Of a stretch of DNA of 34,807 nucleotides, positions 1-6,251 are shown piece after piece. The DNA is taken from positions 1-34,807 of the forward strand of contig CAYRFK010000027.1 in the NCBI GenBank assembly GCA_964423465.1, given 5' to 3'. Below the pieces are notes generated by a model that searched no databases, was not told where the DNA came from, and saw only the letters and a program-made list of their open reading frames with translations. Source of the stretch: VGWF01 sp964423465. GTDB taxonomy: Bacteria > Verrucomicrobiota > Kiritimatiellia > PWTM01. Position numbers and translations under genes: made by a program. Within the stretch, counting starts at the first letter, position 1. Every line of letters begins with the position of its first letter.

Positions 1-1419
1 GTCCGTCGCCTTCACGCCCGCCGCGCGCAGGGCCGCGGGTGCGGCCGACAGCACGCGGGAGCTGAGGGCGAATGTGTCGGTGTCGCCCTGGCCAGGGGCG
101 TGCGCGACTTTGCGGTACTGCGGCGGCGTGTCGTAGACGACGTTGGCGAAGGCGAAGAGCGGCTGGTCGGGGCTGAGGACCGGACAGACCGCACGCCACG
201 AACCGCCGGTCTGCACGGCCGCCGCATCGCGCCAGAAGCGGGTCAGTTCGTGCGGATCGACGGCGTAGTAAATATCCACCCGGCGCACGGGCGTCGACGC
301 GTCCGGCGTGACGGTCAGCGCGGGGATGCCGTCGGGCGTCGCAAGATCCAGGACGAGCCGCGGCGTCCCCGGCATCGCGAATGCGCCCTTGAGATGCTGC
401 TCGAACCAGAGAAGCTGGGTGATCGCGTGCTCGTCGGTGTGACGGTGGTTCAGATGCGGGGCGATGCTGAACCGCACGCGGTCGTCGGGAACATTGCGCC
501 AGTTCCACGCCATGTGGTCGATGTGCGCGTGGAAGTCGTTCGCGGGCGAGAGCCAGAGGACCGGGCAGGCGATGCGCGGGATGTAGGCGTTGTCGGACAC
601 GCACGCCAGCTCCATGGCGGGGATGTTCTTCTTCGCGCAGCCGGGCAGGTCCGTCTGGCTCTCCAGGATGTCCCCCGAGCCGCCGCACGACGGCACCGCC
701 GCCTTCACGCGCGGATCGATTCCGGCCAGGTTGGTGGTGAGCTTGCCGCCCATCGAATGGCCGCAGGCGCCGATGCGCGCGGGGTCGACCTCGGGCTGCT
801 GTTGCAGGAAGGTGACCGCCCGCCGTGCCGCGACGAGCACGAGGAACCAGTTGCTGTTCCGCGGCGACTCGACGGCGTCGAGGGTGAACTCGTCGGGTGT
901 GAGCGCCCCGGCGAAATGGTTGGCCTTGTTCCGCTGCGGCGGATGCGTCGCGTCGAGCCGGCCCCAGTCGGTTTGCGGACCGTCGTACGTCTCCTTCGAG
1001 CGCCCGAAGCCCAGCTTGTTGCCGCCCCAGTTGATCGACAGGCCCGCGTAGCCGTTCCGGGCGAAGGCGGTGACGCTGTCGAGCGAGGCGGACTGTCCGC
1101 CGCCGTGCATCTGGAGGATGGCGGGAAGATTCGTCCCGCCCTTCGGAAACGCATAGAACCCCGCGACGCGCGCGGGCGCCCCCTTGAACACCCCGACCCG
1201 GTAGCGCACGACGCGGCAGACGACGCCGTCCTCGTCCCATTCCTTGAGCACCTCTACTTCCAGCGGCGTGCCCTTGTCGAACTCCTCAAACCCCGCCCAG
1301 AGTTCGTCCAGATTCGCCGGGATCCCGCCCTGCTGCGGGAATGGTGCCCCGACCGCCGGGAACGCCAGCGCAAGCGAGACCAGGAGCGGAACCAGCCCGA
1401 GGATGTATGGTTTAGTCAT
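1..1419 (-). CDS. Exported alpha/beta hydrolase (dienelactone hydrolase / acyl esterase-like), 3' end outside window
   Basis: The reverse strand is open from an ATG at 1419 to the left edge, giving at least 473 residues. The N-terminus looks like a signal peptide: a Lys followed by a hydrophobic run from about residue 5 to 24. A nucleophile elbow GHSMGGK places the catalytic Ser at residue 222. LWLSPANDFHAHID and a later NHRHTDEH supply plausible Asp and His partners. An oxyanion-type HGGG lies at residues 105-108. The block between the HGGG and the Ser (PPQRNKANHF, then ESPRNSNWF) recalls secreted hydrolases annotated as dienelactone hydrolase or acetyl-xylan-esterase-like in Planctomycetota and Verrucomicrobiota. 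That family link is from memory. The likely role is ester cleavage on plant-derived or other polysaccharide outside the cytoplasm; the substrate is unknown. No strong Shine-Dalgarno sequence is visible. The gene stands alone, facing away from the restriction enzyme. Confidence 0.8.
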   Translation of the reverse strand, partial: MTKPYILGLVPLLVSLALAFPAVGAPFPQQGGIPANLDELWAGFEEFDKGTPLEVEVLKEWDEDGVVCRVVRYRVGVFKGAPARVAGFYAFPKGGTNLPAILQMHGGGQSASLDSVTAFARNGYAGLSINWGGNKLGFGRSKETYDGPQTDWGRLDATHPPQRNKANHFAGALTPDEFTLDAVESPRNSNWFLVLVAARRAVTFLQQQPEVDPARIGACGHSMGGKLTTNLAGIDPRVKAAVPSCGGSGDILESQTDLPGCAKKNIPAMELACVSDNAYIPRIACPVLWLSPANDFHAHIDHMAWNWRNVPDDRVRFSIAPHLNHRHTDEHAITQLLWFEQHLKGAFAMPGTPRLVLDLATPDGIPALTVTPDASTPVRRVDIYYAVDPHELTRFWRDAAAVQTGGSWRAVCPVLSPDQPLFAFANVVYDTPPQYRKVAHAPGQGDTDTFALSSRVLSAAPAALRAAGVKATD

Positions 1420-1575
1420 GGCACCGGACACCCTGCCACTGTCCCCCGCCCCTGCGCCATGGAAAACTGCATTGCCGACGGCAGAACAGGGGGCATCGGC
1501 GGCGAGACCGCCACATCCGCGCGGCCCGGCACTGAACCACTAATGCACACTGATTGGCACTGATCGGGTCCCCCT

Positions 1576-1607
1576 CCTAATCGTAATCGTGATCGTAATC
1601 CTAATCT
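1576..1607. repeat. Short iterated tract of TAATCG/ATCGTAATC units
   Basis: The sequence alternates TAATCG, TAATCGTGATCG and TAATCCTAATC over 32 bases. It is A+T richer than its surroundings and has no coding sense. It resembles the low-complexity linkers often scattered between genes in this kind of genome. Confidence 0.6.
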
Positions 1608-1622
1608 CCGTCGCCCCGGGCC

Positions 1623-1655
1623 GGAGGGTGGCAAACGAATGGGGACAACCGAATG
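1623..1655 (+). repeat. Dispersed repeat, copy A (TGGCAAACGAATGG core)
   Basis: The 14-base core TGGCAAACGAATGG and its flanks recur at 21301-21333, with about 28 of 33 positions identical over the whole unit (counted by eye). Both copies lie between genes. Confidence 0.6.
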
Positions 1656-1762
1656 CGAACGACGGACAGGGCCCCCGCTCCGCCCGACGGCACGGCCGAC
1701 GGCTCTGCCATAAGGATTGATCCGACCCTGCCGGCACGGTAAGAAGCAACTTGCGAGGTTCA

Positions 1763-4700
1763 ATGAACGCCAGCCAATTCAAGGCCAAATGGTCGAAGTT
1801 CTCCGGCAAGGAATCCGCCGCCTACCAGGAGCATTTCAACGATTTATGCCGCCTGCTGGGCCAGCCGACGCCTGTCGAGGCCGATTCAACCGGCGAGACC
1901 GAGTTCTGCTTTCAGAAGCGAGTCGTGAAGGATGCGGAGCTCTTCGTCGTCAGCTCGCGCGAGCCGGACACGCCCTACGAACCCGCCGAGCACGGTTTCG
2001 CGGACGTCTGGAAGAAGGATTGCTTCGCCTGGGAGTACAAAGGCAAGCGGAAGAACCTCGACGAGGCCTACCAGCAACTCCTCCGCTACCGCGAGGCGCT
2101 GCTGAACCCGCCCCTGCTCGTCGTCTGCGACTTCGACCGCTACATCGTCCGCACCAACTTCAACGGCGCCGTCCAGCGGACCTTCGAGTTCGCCAACGCC
2201 GACATCGACCGCCCCGCCAACCTCCAGCTCCTGCGCGCCGCGTTCACCGCACCGGACTCCCTCCGCCCGGACCGCACGACACGGCAGATCACCGAGGACC
2301 TCGCGGCGCGCATCGCCGGCGTCGCCCGCTCCCTCCAGTCGCGCGAGTGTGTCGAGCTGAGCGACGCGAAGACCCGGCGCGAACTCCATGTGGCCCAGAA
2401 ACGCAACCTGCGCATCGCCCAGTTCCTCAACCGCCTCACCTTCTGCTTCTTCGCCGAAGACACCGGCCTCCTGCCCAAGGGCATCTTCGGTGAGATCCTC
2501 AAGGGCGGTTCGGCCGACCCCCTCTTCTTCGCCGAACGTCTGGAGGATCTGTTCCGCGCCATGGCCGGCGGCGGGTCCTTCGGTCCCTACCGCATCCGGC
2601 ATTTCAACGGGCACCTGTTCGAGGACGCCACCGTCTTCGAACTGACCCCGCAGGAGATCGCGGACCTGGCCGACGCGGCGGCGGCGGACTGGCAGTGCAT
2701 CGAACCGAGCATCTTCGGAACGCTGTTCGAACGCGCGCTGGACGCCGACCAGCGGACGCAACTCGGCGCGCACTACACGTCGGCCGAGGACATTCAAACC
2801 CTTGTCGAACCCGTCCTCATGGCCCCGCTCCGCCGCGAATGGGCGGCCGTCAAACGCGGTCTCCTCGGCGACTACCGGACCGGCAAGGGCTCGCCAAAGG
2901 CCCGCAAGGCCCTCGACGCGTTCCTCGCGAAGCTCCGCGGCCTCGTCGTGCTCGACCCCGCCTGCGGAAGCGGGAACTTCCTCTACCTCGCCCTCCAGTC
3001 ACTGCTGGGGATAGAGAAAGAGGTGATCGCCTTCGCCGCCCAGCTTGGCTTTCACCATGCCCCCGGCGTCGGCGTCCACCAGCTCCGCGCCCTCGAAATC
3101 AACCCCTACGCCTTCGAACTCGCCCAGGTCTCCGTCCAGATCGGCCTCCTCCAGTGGATGCGCGACAACGGCTTCACCCTCGACCGGGAACCGGTCCTCC
3201 GCGTCCTCGACGGCTTCCGGAACTGCGACGCCCTCCTGGCCGAGGTCTTTCGCCGCCCGCGCAAGCTCAAGGAAGCCAAGGCCGACGAGCACACCACAGA
3301 CGACACCGGCAAGGGCTACACCGAACGCGAATGGCCCGACTGCGACGTCATCGTCAGCAACCCGCCGTTCCTCGGCGACAAGATGATGCGGCGCCAGCTC
3401 GGCGACGACTACGTCACCGCCCTCCGTGCACAGTACGAGGGCCGCGTCCCCGGCCAGGCCGACCTCTGCTGCTACTGGTTCGAGAAGGCCCGAGCCCTGA
3501 TCGCCGACGGACGATGCCGCCGCGCCGGCCTCCTCGCCACCCAGGGCATCCGCGGCGGCGCCAACCGCGAGGTTCTCAAGCGGATCAAGGCCTCCGGCGA
3601 CATGTTCTGGGCCGAAAGCGACCGCCCTTGGATCCTCGCCGGCGCCAACGTCCACGTCAGCATGGTCGGCTTCGGCCCCAAGGGCGAAACCCGCGACGGC
3701 GACCCCAAGACCGCCGCGGTCCTCGATGGCGAAGCCATCGCCGACATCAACGCCAACCTCACCGGCAAGGCCGACTCCGTCTCCGCCCGCATCCTCGTCG
3801 CCAACGCGAATCTCTCGTTCATCGGCGCCTCCATGCACGGCCCGTTCCCGATCTCCGAGCAGGATGCCCTCGCGATGCTGCGCGCGCCGAATCCCCACGG
3901 TCGACCCAATAGCGACGCTGTCCGCCCGTGGGTCAACGGCCTGAGCATCACGCGGCGCGAGGAAAGCCTCTGGATCGTCGACTTCCCGCCCGAGTCCACC
4001 GTCGAGACCGCCGCCCCCTACGAGGCGCCCTTCGAGTATGTCCGCACGACGGTGAAGCCAGTGCGGGACATCAACCGACGCGCGATGAGAGCGAGGAACT
4101 GGTGGTTGCTCGGCGACCCCCAAAAGGCGATGCGCGCTGCCGTCGCACCGCTCGACCGCTATCTCGGCACCGCCCGGGTTGCGAAGCATCGACTGCTGGT
4201 CTGGTTCACCCCGGAGATCCTTCCTACGGATCAGGTCGTCGTCTTCGCCCGCTCCGACGACTGGTTCTTCGGCGTGTTGCAGTCGCGGTTTCACCGAATC
4301 TGGTCACTCGCTCAGGGCACGCAGTTGCGCGAGAAAGAATCCGGTTTCCGCTACACCCCGACGACCTGTTTCGAGACATTCCCGTTCCCTGGAGGGACGC
4401 GCTCCGTCGCGTCCGAATCCGGCGACCCGGACGCCGCGCGGAGCGTGGCGGCTGCCGCGGCGGACTTGAACGAGCTTCGCGAGCGCTGGCTGAATCCGCC
4501 CGAGTGGACGCGGACGGAGGTGCTGGACTTCCCGGGAACGGCCGGCGGGCTCTGGGGCCGGTACATCGTCCCGGGAACCGAGCGCGCTCTTCCGACACTC
4601 GACACGCGACACTCGACACCCGTCCGTGTCGGCACCGTGCGCTATCCGCGCCTCGTCCCGCGCGACGCGGACAGCGCGGCCCGGCTGAAGAAGCGCACGC

Positions 4701-4921
4701 TGACGAACCTCTACAACGAGCGCCCGTCCTGGCTCGACCACGCCCACCGTCGTCTCGACGAAGCCGTCGCCGCCGCCTACGGCTGGCCTGCGGACCTGAC
4801 CGACGACGCGATTCTCGACCGCCTGCTGACGCTCAATCGCGAGCGCGCGGAATCCGAGGCGCAGACCGCCCCGAAGCCCCGCCCCGCCAACCGCCCCAAA
4901 CGCGACGATGAGTTGATCTGA
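1763..4921 (+). CDS. MmeI-like Type IIL restriction-modification enzyme (single chain endonuclease + N6-adenine methyltransferase)
   Basis: This single chain of 1052 residues combines DNA cleavage, adenine methylation and target recognition. The N-terminus (FKAKW to LCRLLGQPTP) matches MmeI-type proteins. A PD-(D/E)xK site is visible as D81, E91 and K93, the same D-x9-E-x-K spacing I recall for the MmeI catalytic triad. A helical linker follows. The methyltransferase has GAHYTS (335-340), motif I DPACGSGNF (398-406) and motif IV NPPF (533-536), which is typical of N6-adenine enzymes. After the recognition domain the C-terminus ends with the family-like TLTNLYNERPSWL and AAYGWPADL blocks. The ATG at 1763 is chosen over the TTG at 1751 because homology starts there; GAGG lies 4 bases upstream, slightly close. 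The C-terminal region carries short repeat-like sequence in frame at about 4395-4414 and 4596-4622. No separate subunits lie nearby, as expected for Type IIL systems. Activity is likely but the recognition site is unknown. Confidence 0.9.
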   Translation: MNASQFKAKWSKFSGKESAAYQEHFNDLCRLLGQPTPVEADSTGETEFCFQKRVVKDAELFVVSSREPDTPYEPAEHGFADVWKKDCFAWEYKGKRKNLDEAYQQLLRYREALLNPPLLVVCDFDRYIVRTNFNGAVQRTFEFANADIDRPANLQLLRAAFTAPDSLRPDRTTRQITEDLAARIAGVARSLQSRECVELSDAKTRRELHVAQKRNLRIAQFLNRLTFCFFAEDTGLLPKGIFGEILKGGSADPLFFAERLEDLFRAMAGGGSFGPYRIRHFNGHLFEDATVFELTPQEIADLADAAAADWQCIEPSIFGTLFERALDADQRTQLGAHYTSAEDIQTLVEPVLMAPLRREWAAVKRGLLGDYRTGKGSPKARKALDAFLAKLRGLVVLDPACGSGNFLYLALQSLLGIEKEVIAFAAQLGFHHAPGVGVHQLRALEINPYAFELAQVSVQIGLLQWMRDNGFTLDREPVLRVLDGFRNCDALLAEVFRRPRKLKEAKADEHTTDDTGKGYTEREWPDCDVIVSNPPFLGDKMMRRQLGDDYVTALRAQYEGRVPGQADLCCYWFEKARALIADGRCRRAGLLATQGIRGGANREVLKRIKASGDMFWAESDRPWILAGANVHVSMVGFGPKGETRDGDPKTAAVLDGEAIADINANLTGKADSVSARILVANANLSFIGASMHGPFPISEQDALAMLRAPNPHGRPNSDAVRPWVNGLSITRREESLWIVDFPPESTVETAAPYEAPFEYVRTTVKPVRDINRRAMRARNWWLLGDPQKAMRAAVAPLDRYLGTARVAKHRLLVWFTPEILPTDQVVVFARSDDWFFGVLQSRFHRIWSLAQGTQLREKESGFRYTPTTCFETFPFPGGTRSVASESGDPDAARSVAAAAADLNELRERWLNPPEWTRTEVLDFPGTAGGLWGRYIVPGTERALPTLDTRHSTPVRVGTVRYPRLVPRDADSAARLKKRTLTNLYNERPSWLDHAHRRLDEAVAAAYGWPADLTDDAILDRLLTLNRERAESEAQTAPKPRPANRPKRDDELI
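4395..4414. repeat. Perfect 7-bp hairpin (GGACGCG/CGCGTCC) inside the Type IIL gene
   Basis: GGACGCG at 4395-4401 pairs with CGCGTCC at 4408-4414 across a 6-base loop. It sits in the variable linker after the FETFPFP block and is translated as part of a GTRSVASES peptide. It looks like a dispersed palindrome carried in frame. Confidence 0.5.
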
Positions 4922-5103
4922 CGCCTCGAAAGCCGGGCGGGGACGGAGAGTCTGGGACGCTTCCAAGGCGATCGCGATTTGCGGTTGACGGGGGAGCGCG
5001 GCGAGGCGCTGAATGCGGCTGGAGAAGCGGTGTGGTGTGAAACGGATCATTTCGAGTCGAAAGGCGACGCGCGCGGAGGCCGGTCAGTATCGGGAGTAGC
5101 GTC
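4922..5103. other. Spacer upstream of the RHH gene; nothing firm
   Basis: The 182-bp spacer has no supported gene. The only clear signal is a GGGAG ribosome-binding site at 5092-5096 for the next gene. A toxin partner of normal size does not fit here. Confidence 0.5.
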
Positions 5104-5304
5104 ATGAAGAAGCAATACGATTTCTCAAAGGGCGTGCGGGGACGGTTCCACAAGCCCAACGCGCGGCTCAACGTGCCGGTCTATCTCGACAGCGACGTCC
5201 GGCGCTTCGTGGAACGGATCGCCGAGAAGAAGAGCACCGATGTATCCGCGGTCGTCAACGAGCTGTTGAAGTCCGACATGGAACTGGTGGCCGCCGCGCA
5301 TTGA
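5104..5304 (+). CDS. Ribbon-helix-helix (CopG/Arc-like) antitoxin-like protein
   Basis: This 66-residue basic protein begins MKKQYDFSKG. A short beta strand (about ARLNVPVYL, residues 20-28) is followed by two helices: SDVRRFVERIAEKK and DVSAVVNELLKSDMEL. That is the layout of a ribbon-helix-helix DNA-binding dimer. Such proteins usually act as antitoxins that bind a toxin and repress their own operon. GGGAG lies 7 bases before the ATG, so translation looks real. No toxin-sized frame lies directly beside it. The DUF4258 gene starts about 220 bp downstream beyond a palindromic repeat, so it may be an orphan antitoxin or a solitary regulator. The fold call is strong; the partner is unknown. Confidence 0.75.
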   Translation: MKKQYDFSKGVRGRFHKPNARLNVPVYLDSDVRRFVERIAEKKSTDVSAVVNELLKSDMELVAAAH

Positions 5305-5311
5305 TGGGGCG

Positions 5312-5353
5312 GGGGCAGAGAAGCCAGGGGCTCTCCCCGCGTTCTCTGTCCCC
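5312..5353. repeat. Long inverted repeat just after the RHH stop codon
   Basis: GGGGCAGAGAA (5312-5322) pairs with TTCTCTGTCCCC (5342-5353) with a single bulged base, and GGGG/CCCC pair again inside the loop. There is no U-tract, so it is a palindromic repeat that may also stop transcription. The right arm (TTCTCTGTCCCC) recurs identically at 6210-6221. Confidence 0.6.
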
Positions 5354-5525
5354 CACTCGCACAGGGGACTTGACCGCATCAGGACCGCGCCAATGCCGCG
5401 GGCGCACACAAGGCGCCGGAGGATACGGCTCGCAAGCTCGCCGCTGCTCCGCGCTGACGTTCGCCAGAATGCGAGACAGGAAACGTCTCGTTGTCCCCCC
5501 CCAGTCAGCATGGTAGGCTTGCGAT

Positions 5526-5849
5526 ATGAGCGGTACGCTGGAACAGATCAAGGTACTTGCCTCCAGAAGTGAGGTGCAAATCTCGGACCACGGGTATGAC
5601 GAACTCGCGGCGGACAGCATTCTCGCGCGGGAAGTGGTTGCGGGATTGACTTCGGCGGAGGTGCTGGAGGACTACCCTGACTTCCCGAAGGGGCCATGCG
5701 TGCTGGTTCTTGAGCAGGACCGCAACGGCCTACCGATCCATGCTGTGTGGGGCATACCCAAGGGCGCAACCACGCCCGCGGTGCTTGTCACGGCCTACCG
5801 GCCTTCGGCCGAACGTTGGACCGCAGATTTCAAAAGGAGAAGGAAATGA
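5526..5849 (+). CDS. DUF4258 domain protein (toxin-like half of a two-gene module)
   Basis: The protein has 107 residues. The pattern ISDHGYDELAADSI, then LEDYPDFPKGPCVLVLE, then GLPIHAVWGIP, and finally VLVTAYRPSAERW is that of DUF4258, a small RelE/BrnT-shaped fold often found in toxin-antitoxin-like pairs. The conserved His in SDHGY and the AYRP ending are visible. The stop codon overlaps the start of the next gene (ATGA, 5846-5849), so the two are translationally coupled. The ribosome-binding site is weak: only a GGTAGG-like stretch upstream. Toxicity is inferred from family context only; some DUF4258 genes may have other roles. Confidence 0.8.
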   Translation: MSGTLEQIKVLASRSEVQISDHGYDELAADSILAREVVAGLTSAEVLEDYPDFPKGPCVLVLEQDRNGLPIHAVWGIPKGATTPAVLVTAYRPSAERWTADFKRRRK

Positions 5850-6061
5850 AGACCAGACACTTCACCAAGCTCGTCCACGAGGGGGAGTACGTCGCAGAGG
5901 TCGATGTGGAACTGATCGAGGCCAACACCGGATGGTCTCCATATCTGTCCCTCGACGACGCGTTCAGACTCGACGATGTACGAGAGGCACTTCGCCGGCG
6001 TGACGTCAGGTCGGCGTCGCGCCAAGCGCGCCTGTTTACCCTCACCCCCGTAACTGTATGA
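5846..6061 (+). CDS. Small partner protein of the DUF4258 gene (antitoxin-like candidate)
   Basis: The 71-residue product starts MKTRHFTKLVHEG. The frame is open further upstream, but the ATG at 5846 is chosen because AGGAGAAGG lies just before it and it overlaps the DUF4258 stop by four bases. The first half (GEYVAEVDVELIE, GWSPYLSLDDAF) looks like a short beta hairpin of the HicB/partial RNase-H type; the second half is a helical basic tail (DDVREALRRRDVRSASRQARLF). I know this pairing as a recurrent small hypothetical protein next to DUF4258. An antitoxin role is an inference. Confidence 0.75.
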   Translation: MKTRHFTKLVHEGEYVAEVDVELIEANTGWSPYLSLDDAFRLDDVREALRRRDVRSASRQARLFTLTPVTV

Positions 6062-6251
6062 AGCCGGGCCGGGCGGGGATGGAGCAATCAACGCGCCCCG
6101 CATCGTCCACACCTTGGAACGTTGGTGGACAATGAGTTCCAATGATCGGATTCCTCAATATCACTTTTTCGGCCCCCACCGGGACGCGCCCGGTGGGACG
6201 CCGACCGCATTCTCTGTCCCCTTTCTCCCTGTCCCCTTTCTCCGATCCCCC
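6062..6251. other. Convergent spacer containing palindromic repeats
   Basis: TTGGAAC (6114-6120) and GTTCCAA (6136-6142) form one inverted repeat, overlapping an alternative TCCAC/GTGGA pairing. A perfect 9-bp hairpin follows at 6175-6197. After it come two CTGTCCCCTTTCTCC units, including the 12-mer TTCTCTGTCCCC shared with 5342-5353. No gene is supported. Confidence 0.6.
6175..6197. terminator. Perfect 9-bp hairpin between convergent genes
   Basis: CCCACCGGG (6175-6183) and CCCGGTGGG (6189-6197) pair perfectly around a 5-base loop. It lies between the ends of two convergent genes, so it could stop transcription in both directions, though no clear T-tract follows on the plus strand. Confidence 0.5.

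Larger units (their letters stand above)
1420..1762. other. Intergenic spacer between divergent genes, with small repeats
   Basis: No gene is supported here. The stretch holds an iterated TAATCG/GATCGTAATC tract at 1576-1607 and a dispersed repeat copy at about 1623-1655. It must also contain the promoters of the two divergent flanking genes, but I could not pick a convincing -35/-10 pair. Confidence 0.6.

Noticed and set aside
100..1563. 487-residue plus-strand open frame
   Set aside because: It is the antisense shadow of the alpha/beta hydrolase, which has a GHSMGG elbow and signal peptide.
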